The notes under the pieces are model-generated. The model did no database searches. It saw nothing but the letters and a program-made list of their open reading frames with translations, and had not been told where the DNA came from. A program made the position numbers and the translations under genes. Shown here piece after piece: positions 36,445 to 47,247 of a DNA stretch of 64,000 nucleotides. Each line of letters begins with the position of its first letter. Within the stretch, counting starts at the first letter, position 1. Source of the DNA: Rheinheimera nanhaiensis E407-8 (GTDB lineage: Bacteria > Pseudomonadota > Gammaproteobacteria > Enterobacterales > Alteromonadaceae); assembly GCF_000296695.1 (NCBI RefSeq), contig NZ_BAFK01000015.1:42233-106232 (forward strand), in the 5' to 3' direction.

Positions 36445-37308
36445 ATGGCCGGTGGTAAAGAGATAAAAAGTAAGATCGGGAGTATTAACAATACTCGCAA
36501 GATCACCAGTGCTATGGAAAAGGTTGCGGTCAGCAAAATGCGCAAAGCGCAGGACCGCGTAGCTGCAACACGCCCATACGCTGAAGGTATGCGCAAAGTG
36601 ATTGGTAACGTTGCCAATGGCAGCCTGGAATACCGCCATCCGTATTTAGCGGAGCGTGAGGTAAAACGGGTTGGCTATATTGTCATTTCTACTGATCGTG
36701 GTCTTTGCGGCGGCCTGAATACCAACGAGTTTAAGAAAGTTGCCCTGGAGCTGAAAAGCTGGAAAGACAAAGGGGTGGATGCGCAATTTGCCGTTATCGG
36801 TAACAAAGCGACCGCCTTCTTCAAGCGTTTCGGAGGTAAGGTAGTAGCACAACAGGCGGGTTCAGGTGACGTACCACGTTTGGCTGATGTGATTGGTTCG
36901 GTAAAAGTAATGCTACAGGCATTTAACGAAGGCCGGATTGACCGCTTATTCCTGGTGTACAACAAGTTTGTAAACACCATGAAGCAGGAGCCAGTGATCG
37001 ATCAACTCTTACCTTTGCCAAAAGCAGATATTGAGCAAAAAGCACATAACTGGGATTACCTGTACGAGCCGGATCCAAAACCTATCTTAGATATGTTACT
37101 GGACCGTTTTGTTGAGTCGCAGGTTTATCAGGGCGTGGTAGAGAACTCTGCCAGTGAGCACGCGGCGCGGATGGTAGCCATGAAGGCTGCAACCGACAAC
37201 GCCGGCAACCTGATGGACGACCTGAAGCTGGTGTACAACAAAGCACGTCAGGCCGCGATTACCCAGGAGCTTAGCGAAATCGTCGCAGGTGCGGCAGCTG
37301 TAGGCTAA
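36445..37308 (+). CDS. atpG: ATP synthase F1 subunit gamma
   Basis: 287 residues. N-terminal [24 protein letters not shown] and C-terminal [22 protein letters not shown] are the two coiled-coil arms of the rotor, and the [11 protein letters not shown] block is typical. CGGAG lies upstream of the ATG. Confidence 0.98.
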   Translation: MAGGKEIKSKIGSINNTRKITSAMEKVAVSKMRKAQDRVAATRPYAEGMRKVIGNVANGSLEYRHPYLAEREVKRVGYIVISTDRGLCGGLNTNEFKKVALELKSWKDKGVDAQFAVIGNKATAFFKRFGGKVVAQQAGSGDVPRLADVIGSVKVMLQAFNEGRIDRLFLVYNKFVNTMKQEPVIDQLLPLPKADIEQKAHNWDYLYEPDPKPILDMLLDRFVESQVYQGVVENSASEHAARMVAMKAATDNAGNLMDDLKLVYNKARQAAITQELSEIVAGAAAVG

Positions 37309-37332
37309 GGTAAACAGTTTTGAGAAATTTGA

Positions 37333-38727
<1,395 letters not shown>

Positions 38728-38750
38728 GTTCAGGCTTTAGGAGAGCGGAG

Positions 38751-39167
38751 ATGGCGATGACAGTGCAACTGGATGTAGTAAGTGCCGAAGAGAAAATTTT
38801 CTCCGGCCTTGTCGAATCCGTGCAGGTCACAGGCAGTGAGGGCGAGCTGGGTATTTTACCCTTCCACGCCCCGTTACTGACCACCCTGAAACCTGGCATG
38901 GTCCGTATCGTGAAACAGTTTGGCGAAGAACACGTGATTTACGTAGCCGGTGGCGTACTTGAAGTACAACCCGATACCATCACCGTATTGGCCGATGTCG
39001 CGGTACGCGGCGAAGACTTAGACGAGCAAGCCGCTTTGGCCGCACAAAAACGTGCCGAAGAAGCGATGCAGCATGCTGGCGCAGACTTCAACTATGCTGA
39101 AGCTGCCGCGCAACTGGCCGAGGCCATTGCACAGCTGCGCGTTATTCAAAAAATGCGTAAAAAATAA
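38751..39167 (+). CDS. atpC: ATP synthase F1 subunit epsilon
   Basis: 138 residues: a beta-sandwich N-terminal domain ([19 protein letters not shown]) and a C-terminal two-helix region (about 90 to 138), the part that can inhibit hydrolysis. Last gene of the operon, followed by a strong terminator. GGAGAGCGGAG precedes the ATG. Confidence 0.97.
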   Translation: MAMTVQLDVVSAEEKIFSGLVESVQVTGSEGELGILPFHAPLLTTLKPGMVRIVKQFGEEHVIYVAGGVLEVQPDTITVLADVAVRGEDLDEQAALAAQKRAEEAMQHAGADFNYAEAAAQLAEAIAQLRVIQKMRKK

Positions 39168-39185
39168 GTTCGGGTTCCGAAGTAT

Positions 39186-39212
39186 AAAAAGCCACCTTAG
39201 GGTGGCTTTTTT
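39186..39212 (+). terminator. Terminator of the atp operon
   Basis: AAAAAGCCACC-TTAG-GGTGGCTTTTTT. The core GCCACCTTAGGGTGGCTTTTTT recurs exactly at 41,345-41,366 after the peptidase gene. Confidence 0.9.
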
Positions 39213-39364
39213 GCATCTGGTAAATGACTTTTGGTTGAGGAGTATGGTTTTTTGTTAACTATCGGTGTCTTATGTTTTTCTGCTGCCTGTTTAAACATGA
39301 TTTCAATTGAAGCATTTTTACATCCTTGTTATTGTGCTGCGAAAATTTTAAAAAAGGATGTTTT

Positions 39365-41332
39365 ATGAAAGTCGCTTTAAGTTTGTTGGCTTTATTTCTA
39401 GTGTCCACCACCAGTAACGCAACAGTTGATAATGTATTGCTGCAAAAATACGCTAAGCCAGCGCAATTTCTTAATATTAAAATTTCACCGGACGGAAAGT
39501 ATTTTGCTGCTACTCGTCGTGCTGACGACGGAAATATTCAACTTGTTGTTTTAGAAAGAGAAGGATTTAAGCTGGTATCGCAACAACACTTCGCTGGCAA
39601 AGATTCAATTGACGAGTTCTTCTGGGTAAATAATTCAAGGCTAGTGCTATCAGTGGCCAGAGAGTTGGGTGCGTTAGAAAGGCCGGTACCAACGGGTGAA
39701 TTGTATGCGATGAATGCCGATGGCAAAAAGCGACTAATGCTAACAGGTTACCGTTCTGCGGCGAAAGAGCCTGAAATGGTAAGCATTATAGATTGGCTGC
39801 CTGAAGAAGATAAGATGATTTTGATTGCCAGCTATAACTGGATGCTGGAATCACCTTATGCTGAAGTCTACCGCTTGAATGTTGACACAGGTAGGAAACG
39901 TCGGGTTGAACGTGCACCATTACGTTGGCAAGAAGGGCAGCCGGTGTATTTTATTGCAGACAAGAAAGGCGCGATCAGGTTTGCCACTGGTCTGGATATG
40001 ATTAAAAATCGCGACCTGGTGTCAATGTATAAACCAACGGCAGATGCGCCATGGCAGGAGTTACATCGTAATCACTTAGATAATGGTATGTTAGTGCCAT
40101 TGCAGTTTACTGATGATGAGAAGGCTATTATTGCCCTAAGTAACATTAATTCGGATACACAGGCTCTGGTTAGATACGATTTGGCAACCAAGCAAGAAAC
40201 CATTCTTTTGCAACATCCCAAAGTTGATGTCAGTCCAGTCATGGGCCTAAACAAAGGTAATGCAGATGAAGTTATTGGTGGTGCTTTTGAATACGAAAAT
40301 ATTGATGCAGCCTTCTTGGCTGACGTAAAAGACCCGTCATTTCGTAACAATATGCAAATGTTAATGGATGCCTTCCCAGGTCAAGCTATTAGTATTCGGT
40401 CAGCTACAGCAAATAACGAATTGTTAGTTATCGGCGTTAATTCGGCAAACACTGCGACGTCTTTTTACTTGTATGATACCAAGAAAAAACAAGCTTCCTT
40501 TTTGCTCGATAGCCGGCCATGGTTAAAAGATGTCAGTATTCCAAAGTCGGAAGCCATATTGTACAAGGCACGTGATGGCTTGGATATTCAGGCAATTTTA
40601 ACTAAGCCTAATAACATGGAAGACAATAAAAAGTATCCGTTAATCCTGTTACCACATGGCGGTCCTCATGGCCCTTATGATTCGCTGAGTTCAATGGATA
40701 CTGATGCCAAAGTGTTTGCTGAACATGGCTATGTGGTGCTGCAGCCGAACTTCCGTGGTTCTGGTGGTTTTGGTCGTAGTTTTGAAGCCTTAGGTTACCG
40801 CAACTGGGGTACTACCATGATTAATGATATGACTGACGGTGTTCAGCATTTAATTAAGCAGGGGTTAGTTGATCCTGACCGGGTTTGTGTTTATGGCGGC
40901 TCTTACGGCGGTTACGCCACCTTGATGAGCGCTGTGCGTGAGCCGGAGTTATACAAATGTGCGGTAGGTTTTGTCGGTGTTTACGATCTGAATTTAATGT
41001 TTGAACATGGCGATATACCTAAGCGTCAGTCGGGAGTAGAGTATTTAACAAAAGTGCTGGGTACAGATAAAGCACAGTTGAATGCGCAATCCCCACTATA
41101 CAATTTAGATAAACTCAAAGCGCCAGTATTTATCATTCATGGTGGTGCCGATGAACGGGTGCCGGTAATACATGCTGAGCGTTTACGCGAAGAGCTTACT
41201 AAGCGTAATCATCCGTTTGAGTGGATGCTAAAAGAAAAAGAAGGGCATGGTTTCTATCAGGCAGAGAATAATATTGAGCGCTGGCAGCGAATGCTAGCGT
41301 TTTTCGATAAGTACATCGGTAAGACACACTAA
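39365..41332 (+). CDS. Secreted S9-family prolyl oligopeptidase-like peptidase
   Basis: 655 residues from the ATG at 39,365, chosen for its AAAGGATG-type upstream sequence and because it begins a signal peptide (MKVALSLLALFLVSTTSNA). The middle (about 30 to 390) is a beta-propeller; the C-terminal alpha/beta-hydrolase domain has the nucleophile S513 in GGSYGG, D596 (GADERVPV) and H628 (EGHGF). Such enzymes, of the dipeptidyl peptidase/acylaminoacyl type, trim imported peptides in the periplasm. It stands alone between two terminators of identical sequence. Confidence 0.9.
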   Translation: MKVALSLLALFLVSTTSNATVDNVLLQKYAKPAQFLNIKISPDGKYFAATRRADDGNIQLVVLEREGFKLVSQQHFAGKDSIDEFFWVNNSRLVLSVARELGALERPVPTGELYAMNADGKKRLMLTGYRSAAKEPEMVSIIDWLPEEDKMILIASYNWMLESPYAEVYRLNVDTGRKRRVERAPLRWQEGQPVYFIADKKGAIRFATGLDMIKNRDLVSMYKPTADAPWQELHRNHLDNGMLVPLQFTDDEKAIIALSNINSDTQALVRYDLATKQETILLQHPKVDVSPVMGLNKGNADEVIGGAFEYENIDAAFLADVKDPSFRNNMQMLMDAFPGQAISIRSATANNELLVIGVNSANTATSFYLYDTKKKQASFLLDSRPWLKDVSIPKSEAILYKARDGLDIQAILTKPNNMEDNKKYPLILLPHGGPHGPYDSLSSMDTDAKVFAEHGYVVLQPNFRGSGGFGRSFEALGYRNWGTTMINDMTDGVQHLIKQGLVDPDRVCVYGGSYGGYATLMSAVREPELYKCAVGFVGVYDLNLMFEHGDIPKRQSGVEYLTKVLGTDKAQLNAQSPLYNLDKLKAPVFIIHGGADERVPVIHAERLREELTKRNHPFEWMLKEKEGHGFYQAENNIERWQRMLAFFDKYIGKTH

Positions 41333-41344
41333 ATTTGTAGTTCA

Positions 41345-41366
41345 GCCACCTTAGGGTGGCTTTTTT
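41345..41366 (+). terminator. Terminator of the S9 peptidase gene
   Basis: GCCACC-TTAG-GGTGGC then TTTTTT, starting 13 bp after the stop and identical in core to the atpC terminator 2.1 kb upstream. Confidence 0.9.
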
Positions 41367-41538
41367 CTGCCTAAACGATTTGCTGCGTTTAATCATCTCT
41401 AACTGATCGTTATCACTGTCTTGCCGCCATTGTGCCAGTTCGGGGACATTGTTGATTAATGTTTCTTTATCTTTATTATGTGTAAATAAACTGGCTTAAA
41501 TATTAATTCTAAGCTGTTAACATGGTGGCGCTTAGCAA

Positions 41539-43617
41539 ATGAAGATGGTTGATCTAGGTGAGTTCAGAGTAAACATCCAGCAGCGTCTGCTATACCGGCA
41601 GCAGGAAGAACTTGCAGCAGAACCTAAAGTGATAGAAGTGCTCTGCTATCTGATTGAGCATCCAGACCGCTTTGTCAGTTTGCAGGAGCTGCACCAGCAG
41701 GTTTGGCATGGCCGTGTGGTAACAGATACCGCAGTAAGGCGTACCATAAGTAAGTTACGCACTTTATTGGGCGATAACGACAACGAACAGCCGAAGTATA
41801 TCCGCTCACAAATGAAGCGAGGTTATCAGCTTGTTTGTCCGGCTGTGCAGAGCAGCGATAATATGGCAATTCAGCCGCTAGATAACCGGGCTGTTAGCAG
41901 TGCAAAGCCGCGACTATTCAAGTTGTCCTGGGTAAAGCAATTAGTATTAGGTTGCCTGGCCAGTGCTGTCGTCCTTGTAACTGCTCTGTTATGGTTTGCT
42001 TCTCCGGTGCAACTGCACACCCACTTAATGCAAGTTGAACTGGATATACCCGGGCAAAAGGCCAGCCTGGCGGTGTCGCCAGACAGCCGCTATCAGGCCT
42101 TTGTTGGTCGTATCAGCAGTGGTGATAATTGGCAGCTTTACTTGTATGACAGGCACAAAGGCCAGTTATCTAAGGTGGATACGCCGGTACCGCATGTGCG
42201 CTTTGTCGATTTTGTCGCCGATGGTAGTGCTCTTGCCTATGTTGGCTTTCGCCAGGATGTGGCCGAGCTGTATATTCAGCCTTTGGCTGATTTGTCCGCC
42301 GCCCCGCGACAATACATTATGGCGGGTTTACCCATACTGGCAGGCCCTATGGCCCTGCCAGATAATCAGCTGTTGATCGCTGCAGGAAAAAGTTATAACG
42401 GTAACATCCATTATTACCAATTGGACATAGAAAGCGGCAGCTACAGCCAGTTTAGCTATAGCAGCGCCGCTGCAGTGCAGGACGCCTATGCCCGTTTATC
42501 TCCGGATAAACAACATTTGGCACTGATCCGGGCCAATATTGCTGAGCGCAAGCTGTATCTTCAGTTATACCGTTTAGCTGATAAAGAATTAGTGAAAGAG
42601 CATAAACTCAGCGATCAACTACTGGATATGCGGCTAAGTTGGCTGGCCAAAGACGCTTTACTGTTAAAACAGCAGCAGCAATTTCTCTGGTTTAACATTA
42701 ACACCGGCCAGCTGGAGCGTGTTGCTGCGTCGGCCGAGCATATCAAAGAGTTTGTCACAGACAAAAGCGGGTACTTTGCCGCAATTTATCGAAAACCGGC
42801 TGAACAACAACTTTATCAGACGCCCTGGCCCTATACTGATGGTTTTAGCCAGCATTTACAAATGCATGCGCAAGTGCAGTTTGTGCAATACAGTCATGAC
42901 CAGGCTTTTTATTGGTTAACCGAGCAACTTGGTCACTATTATCAGTTATCGCGTTTTTACCGCGATTCCGGAAAAAAGCAATTGGTTATGCAATCAGAAG
43001 CGCCTTTTGTCCTGTTGGATCAAGCGGCTGCACACCTGCTGTTACTCAAACGCTTAAACCGGCTTGAGCTGATGGATACGCGAAGCGGTGACCTGGTGCA
43101 CTTGTCGTTAAGCACTCAGCAGATTGATCAGGGCGTATTTAGCGATGATGGCCGCTATGTTTATTTTGCTGCTGCCAGTGGCGGTAACTGGCAGATAGTA
43201 CAATACGATATTGAACTGGCGACGCAGCGGGTAATATTAAATGACTATCGTGTGCTGCAACCCTACAAAGCAGGTTTTATTGCTGCTGCGGTAGATGGCT
43301 CGGTATGGCTGTTGGATCAGAGTATGCAGCGAGTCACTAAGTTGTATCAGGGGATTCATTATGACTTGCATTATCAGCTGGCGCTACGTGGCGATAACCT
43401 GAATATTCTGCACCGCAATCTGATGTCTGATTGGGAGTTGGTCAGTATAAACCTTAACAGTGGACAACATTGGCAGCGAAAACTGGCTTACAGCGAATTC
43501 AGTCCACAATTCTCATTAGATAAATCAGGCAATGAATTATTATTTTTCAAACCAAAAATCGATAATGATCAGATAGTTAGTTTTGGTTATAACTTTGGTT
43601 ATAACTCCTTATTCTGA
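41539..43617 (+). CDS. Membrane-bound winged-helix regulator with periplasmic beta-propeller (CadC/ToxR type)
   Basis: 692 residues. An OmpR/CadC-type winged helix fills about 1 to 100 (YLIEHPDRFVSLQELHQQVWHGRVVTDTAVRRTISKLRTLLGD), one membrane span follows at about 133 to 155, and the remaining 530 residues are repeats of a TolB/PD40-like propeller. Such proteins bind DNA while tethered to the membrane and sense an envelope signal. A second protein of the same design is encoded at 51,642-53,768 on the other strand; together they bracket the lanthipeptide genes, which suggests a regulatory link (inference). No clear ribosome-binding site. Confidence 0.85.
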   Translation: MKMVDLGEFRVNIQQRLLYRQQEELAAEPKVIEVLCYLIEHPDRFVSLQELHQQVWHGRVVTDTAVRRTISKLRTLLGDNDNEQPKYIRSQMKRGYQLVCPAVQSSDNMAIQPLDNRAVSSAKPRLFKLSWVKQLVLGCLASAVVLVTALLWFASPVQLHTHLMQVELDIPGQKASLAVSPDSRYQAFVGRISSGDNWQLYLYDRHKGQLSKVDTPVPHVRFVDFVADGSALAYVGFRQDVAELYIQPLADLSAAPRQYIMAGLPILAGPMALPDNQLLIAAGKSYNGNIHYYQLDIESGSYSQFSYSSAAAVQDAYARLSPDKQHLALIRANIAERKLYLQLYRLADKELVKEHKLSDQLLDMRLSWLAKDALLLKQQQQFLWFNINTGQLERVAASAEHIKEFVTDKSGYFAAIYRKPAEQQLYQTPWPYTDGFSQHLQMHAQVQFVQYSHDQAFYWLTEQLGHYYQLSRFYRDSGKKQLVMQSEAPFVLLDQAAAHLLLLKRLNRLELMDTRSGDLVHLSLSTQQIDQGVFSDDGRYVYFAAASGGNWQIVQYDIELATQRVILNDYRVLQPYKAGFIAAAVDGSVWLLDQSMQRVTKLYQGIHYDLHYQLALRGDNLNILHRNLMSDWELVSINLNSGQHWQRKLAYSEFSPQFSLDKSGNELLFFKPKIDNDQIVSFGYNFGYNSLF

Positions 43618-43726
43618 AAGTCACAGCAAAGTCCGCGACAAGTTATCGCAGTATCAGCACTTCACGTCCACTCTTGATGCAGGCCGCCAACTGGCCCGCC
43701 CAATCCAATCAACAGAGGACGCAAAC

Positions 43727-43894
43727 ATGACTAAGCAAAATATCATTACTGTTATCACTAGCATCATCGTACTGTTCGTTCTGAGTGTTGCTAACCCTGT
43801 GCTGGCAGATGAAAGTCAGGTCAAACCTGAGAAGCCGGTAATAACTCCCCAATGTTGGTTTATTTGTCCACCAGACCAAGCTGCTGACGAGTAA
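43727..43894 (+). CDS. Small exported peptide with two cysteines
   Basis: 55 residues from the ATG at 43,727, with AGAGGA upstream. A signal peptide (about 1 to 27, cleavage predicted after VLA) leaves a mature chain of about 28 residues ending PQCWFICPPDQAADE. C43 and C47 could form a disulfide around Trp-Phe-Ile. It is the first small gene after the membrane-bound regulator and 30 bp before the LuxR-type gene. It could be a secreted signal, an immunity factor for the lanthipeptide or an unrelated peptide; there is no direct evidence. Confidence 0.5.
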   Translation: MTKQNIITVITSIIVLFVLSVANPVLADESQVKPEKPVITPQCWFICPPDQAADE

Positions 43895-43924
43895 TAGCCT
43901 ATTTAACCAACAGGGAGCAGCGAC

Positions 43925-44575
43925 ATGAGTCAATTAGAACCCATGGTAAAACAGCTGGAGCAAATGACAACGCTCGACGCTTTACCAGCCTTTTTTCAGC
44001 AAATACAACAGCAATTTGGTTATCGCTTTTGTGGCATAGTGTTGTGGCGCAGCCAAAGGACGCCACTGGTATTGTCAGCCAATGCGGATAGCGATTTTCA
44101 CCGGCTGGTGGGTAACGATACCCTGCAGCAGTTTTGCCATAACCGCTGTACACCTGCGCAGGCACTAACCGAGCAGTTTGTTGAGTACAGGGCACAGACC
44201 AATAACATTTTAGTTATTCCGGTAAAGGCGTTGGGTACCGATCACGGCGCTTTATTGATTGGGTTGCATCCAGAGCAGGCGGCGTTAGCACAGCAAATAG
44301 CCTGGTACTGGACCATTATTGCCCACTATGTTGTTGAAGCGCTGACCCGGGTCTCTCACGCTGACAGTGAAGCGATGGTTACACTGACTCAGCGCGAAAA
44401 GGCCTGCTTGAGTTGGGCCGCAAAAGGCAAAACGTCATGGGAAATCAGTCAGATCCTGGCTATCTCTGAGCGCACCGTCAATTTCCACCTCGGCAATTGC
44501 ATCAGTAAAACCAATAGTAATAATCGGCAGCAGGCGATCAGCCGTTGCCTGGCCGCCGGGCAAATTAACCTTTGA
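43925..44575 (+). CDS. LuxR-type transcriptional regulator (orphan, no luxI in window)
   Basis: 216 residues. The C-terminal helix-turn-helix (about 152 to 216) closely follows the quorum-sensing LuxR pattern: LTQREKACLSWAAKGKTSWEI, then ISERTVNFHL. The N-terminal ligand domain is the right size but lacks the usual Trp/Tyr/Asp-Pro set that contacts acyl-homoserine lactones, so the ligand may differ. No synthase gene is present nearby. Two lux-box-like dyads lie in front of the precursor (46,893) and synthetase (47,248) genes, which makes this the prime candidate to activate them (inference). Confidence 0.8.
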   Translation: MSQLEPMVKQLEQMTTLDALPAFFQQIQQQFGYRFCGIVLWRSQRTPLVLSANADSDFHRLVGNDTLQQFCHNRCTPAQALTEQFVEYRAQTNNILVIPVKALGTDHGALLIGLHPEQAALAQQIAWYWTIIAHYVVEALTRVSHADSEAMVTLTQREKACLSWAAKGKTSWEISQILAISERTVNFHLGNCISKTNSNNRQQAISRCLAAGQINL

Positions 44576-44589
44576 ACAGGAGTACGAGA

Positions 44590-44781
44590 ATGCCACTGTC
44601 AGCATCTTACCCTGAATTGGCCTACGCCAAAGAAGTGATGAGCCTAAACCAGTTACAGCACAAGGTAGAAACATTTTGTTATGCCACGGCGACAGCCTCA
44701 TTCGCACTGGCCGAACCCTGTGTCGACACGCGATCTACTGCCAATCAGACGACACCAATAAGGAGCCTGATATGCGATTAA
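44590..44781 (+). CDS. Possible small protein between regulator and exporter genes
   Basis: 63 residues from an ATG at 44,590 with AGGAG eight bases upstream. It overlaps the first ten bases of the exporter gene, so it may exist to couple translation of the exporter. No signal, no double-glycine leader, no known domain; three cysteines. Some chance it is not a real product. Confidence 0.35.
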   Translation: MPLSASYPELAYAKEVMSLNQLQHKVETFCYATATASFALAEPCVDTRSTANQTTPIRSLICD

Positions 44782-46865
44782 TTTATCAGTCTGAGGCTGC
44801 CGAATGTGGTTTGGCTTGTGTCACTATGATTGCAGGACATCATGGCCACCAGCTTGATCTCGCCACCGTCAGAAGCCGGTTTTCCGTATCCTTAAAGGGT
44901 ACTAATTTGCAACATTTATTGCAGTTAGCTGACCAGCTAAACCTGGCGGGTCGGGCACTGCGGCTGGAGCTGGATGAACTGCGCATGCTTAGCCTGCCTT
45001 GTATCCTGCACTGGAATATGAACCACTTTGTGGTATTAAAAAAAGTCTGTAAGCAACATATTGTTATTCTTGACCCGGCGGTCGGTGAACGTCGGGTGCC
45101 TTTGTCTGAAGTATCTGACAGCTTTAGTGGTATTGCACTGGAGTTGCAACCCAGCAGTGAGTTTCAACCACGTGATGAGAAAGTTCGCCTGGGCCTAACC
45201 ACCTTCTGGCAGCGCATTCAGGGCTTAATACCTGCTCTGGCAAAAATTTTTCTACTGTCAGTGTTGTTACAGGTGTTTGTGCTGGCAGCGCCTTACTACT
45301 TGCAACTGGTTGTCGACGATGTGCTGGTGAGCATGGATAAGCCTTTGTTAAGTGTACTGGCGCTTGGGTTTGGATTGTTGATGTTAGTGCGGGTTGTCAC
45401 CCAGGCGCTACGTAGCTGGTTGGTGTTGTATCTTGGCTCAACCATGAGTATGCAGATGGCGACCAATTTATTTCGTCACTTGGTGCATCTGCCGATGTCC
45501 TATTTTGAGAAACGTCATATCGGTGATGTTGTATCGCGCTTTGGTTCACTCAACAGTGTGCGGGAATTACTGACGACCAGTCTGGTAGAAGGCCTGATCG
45601 ACGGCATTATGGCGGTTGGGGTACTGGTGATGATGTATCTTTATAGCCCATTGTTAGCCGGTGTGGTGCTTAGTGCGGTGTTGTTATATGCCTTATTAAG
45701 GTGGTTGTTGTACAAACCCATGCGTGAGCGCACTGAAGCCAGCATAATGGCGAGCGCCAAAGAGCAATCGAACTTTATGGAAACCGTGCGTGGCATGCAA
45801 AGCGTCAAGCTGTTTGGTAAGCAAAGCCAACGTCTCAGCATTTGGCAAAACCGCTACGCCGAGTCAGTAAACCAGCAGTTTTTGTTGGGTAAGTGGCAAG
45901 TGTCTTATCAAACTATTAACCAGTTACTCTTTGGTGTTGAAAACACACTGGTCGTGATGTTAGGTGCGCTGGCGGTCATAAATGGCAGCTTGTCAGTTGG
46001 CATGCTGTTTGCGTTTATGACCTATAAGAGCCAATTTACCGAACGGATGGCGTCATTAATTGAAAAACTGGTACAACTGTTTATGACCCGTCTACACCTT
46101 GAGCGTTTGGCCGATATTGCCCTGACCGAAAAAGAATCCGACAAAGCAGCTGGCGCCTATCATGAGATCAGCGGGCAAATCAGCGTTGAAAAGCTGGCAT
46201 ATCGTTACTCGGCAACCGAGCCGCTATTATTTGACAACTTAACCTTTAATATTGCCGCAGGTGAAAGTGTTGCCATTATCGGCCCTTCTGGCGCTGGCAA
46301 AACCACATTGGCAAAAGTGATGTTGGGTTTGCTGCCGGCTGCCGAGGGTAAGGTATTGGTTGATGATATCGATATCCGGCATTTGGGACAGCAGCATTTC
46401 CGGCAGCAAGTGGCGGCGGTCATGCAACAAGACCAATTACTCAGTGGCAGCCTGGCGGAGAACATAGCCTTTTTTGACCCGGATATCGACTTAAAATGGG
46501 TACAACAATGTGCAGTAATGGCAGGTATACATCGGGATATCACGGCGATGCCTATGGGGTATAACGCCTTAATTGGTGACATGGGTAGCTCGTTATCCGG
46601 CGGCCAACGTCAACGGCTGTATTTAGCCCGGGCGTTGTATAAAAGGCCGAAAATCCTCTTTCTCGACGAGGCTACCTCAAGCCTGGACATTCAGTTAGAA
46701 AGTCACGTAAACCAGGCGATAAAAGCCTTGTGTATTACCCGCATCATTATCGCTCATCGGCCTGAAACAATTAACAGCGCAGATAGAGTGTTGTTGCTAT
46801 GTAATGGCAAAATAATGGATGTCACTGAACAATATAAGCGAGAGCGGTTAAAGGATATTGCATAA
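44772..46865 (+). CDS. lanT: Peptidase-containing ABC exporter of the lanthipeptide (C39 type)
   Basis: 697 residues from the ATG at 44,772 (AAGGAG upstream). An N-terminal C39 peptidase (about 1 to 130) has catalytic C12 (AAECGLACV), H85 (WNMNHFVVL) and D101 (ILDPAVGE); six membrane spans follow (about 160 to 435), then an ATPase domain with GPSGAGKTT, LSGGQRQRL and ILFLDEATSSLD. These exporters cut the leader after a Gly-Gly site and move the core out of the cytoplasm. The precursor at 47,002 has just such a site. The HlyD adaptor at 50,005 would complete a type I-like route through an outer-membrane TolC encoded elsewhere. Confidence 0.93.
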   Translation: MRLIYQSEAAECGLACVTMIAGHHGHQLDLATVRSRFSVSLKGTNLQHLLQLADQLNLAGRALRLELDELRMLSLPCILHWNMNHFVVLKKVCKQHIVILDPAVGERRVPLSEVSDSFSGIALELQPSSEFQPRDEKVRLGLTTFWQRIQGLIPALAKIFLLSVLLQVFVLAAPYYLQLVVDDVLVSMDKPLLSVLALGFGLLMLVRVVTQALRSWLVLYLGSTMSMQMATNLFRHLVHLPMSYFEKRHIGDVVSRFGSLNSVRELLTTSLVEGLIDGIMAVGVLVMMYLYSPLLAGVVLSAVLLYALLRWLLYKPMRERTEASIMASAKEQSNFMETVRGMQSVKLFGKQSQRLSIWQNRYAESVNQQFLLGKWQVSYQTINQLLFGVENTLVVMLGALAVINGSLSVGMLFAFMTYKSQFTERMASLIEKLVQLFMTRLHLERLADIALTEKESDKAAGAYHEISGQISVEKLAYRYSATEPLLFDNLTFNIAAGESVAIIGPSGAGKTTLAKVMLGLLPAAEGKVLVDDIDIRHLGQQHFRQQVAAVMQQDQLLSGSLAENIAFFDPDIDLKWVQQCAVMAGIHRDITAMPMGYNALIGDMGSSLSGGQRQRLYLARALYKRPKILFLDEATSSLDIQLESHVNQAIKALCITRIIIAHRPETINSADRVLLLCNGKIMDVTEQYKRERLKDIA

Positions 46866-46886
46866 AACTGGCTTCGGCCAGTTTTA
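46863..46886 (+). terminator. Terminator-like hairpin after the exporter gene
   Basis: TAAAACTGGC-TTCG-GCCAGTTTTA, a ten-pair stem with the extra-stable UUCG tetraloop, directly at the stop codon of the exporter gene. It separates the exporter from the precursor's own promoter. Confidence 0.7.
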
Positions 46887-46892
46887 TGCTTT

Positions 46893-46912
46893 TACTGTCA
46901 GATCTGACAGGT
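46893..46912 (+). promoter_or_regulatory. Lux-box-like operator of the precursor gene
   Basis: TACTGT-CAGATCTG-ACAGGT; the canonical LuxR box is ACCTGT-AGGATCGT-ACAGGT. The right half matches in full and the left half in four of six. A TACTAT (46,934-46,939) lies where a -10 element should be if the box is centred at -42.5, the classical LuxR promoter layout. Confidence 0.6.
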
Positions 46913-47001
46913 GTTTTTATTTATTACTACGTCTACTATTGAATCGTTGGTTAGCAACAGCGTTAAAAAATTAAACTCAACAATCAATAGGAAATTGCAA
47001 A

Positions 47002-47199
47002 ATGAAAAATCAAGATATCAACAAAGATAAAGTATTAAACCTGCAGCAGTTAGAGCAAGTATCTGGTGGCCGTATCTCTGACCAAGTCGCACCGATGGAC
47101 TGGAGCACAATGAGCCGTGCTTGCGGTGGTGTAGGCGATGATGAGTGGAGCACCATGAGTGACAGCTGCAAAGGCGGCGAAAAAGTGATTATGCGCTAA
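47002..47199 (+). CDS. lanA: Lanthipeptide precursor with double-glycine leader and two tandem labionin-type motifs
   Basis: 65 residues. A leader of 23 residues ends in LEQVSGG (G22-G23), the cut site for the neighbouring C39 exporter. The 42-residue core carries two repeats of W-S-T-M-S-x-x-C: S35, S38, C41 and S50, S53, C56. Ser-x2-Ser-x(n)-Cys is the pattern turned into labionin by class III synthetases, so the product may hold two labionins or lanthionines. The LanKC gene follows 120 bp later. GGAAATTGCAAA before the ATG. It has its own lux-box promoter and its own strong terminator. Confidence 0.85.
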   Translation: MKNQDINKDKVLNLQQLEQVSGGRISDQVAPMDWSTMSRACGGVGDDEWSTMSDSCKGGEKVIMR

Positions 47200-47215
47200 G
47201 CAATGAAAAATAAAG

Positions 47216-47238
47216 AAGCGGGCCTGGCCCGCTTTTTT
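47216..47238 (+). terminator. Terminator between precursor and synthetase genes
   Basis: AAGCGGGCC/GGCCCGCTT stem with a tight loop, followed by six T residues. It keeps precursor transcripts short and abundant and implies a separate promoter for the synthetase. Confidence 0.85.
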
Positions 47239-47247
47239 ATTTTAAAT

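Noticed and set aside
44590..44781. Second lanthipeptide precursor
   Set aside because: No double-glycine leader and no Ser/Thr-x2-Ser-xn-Cys core, so it is kept only as a doubtful small gene.
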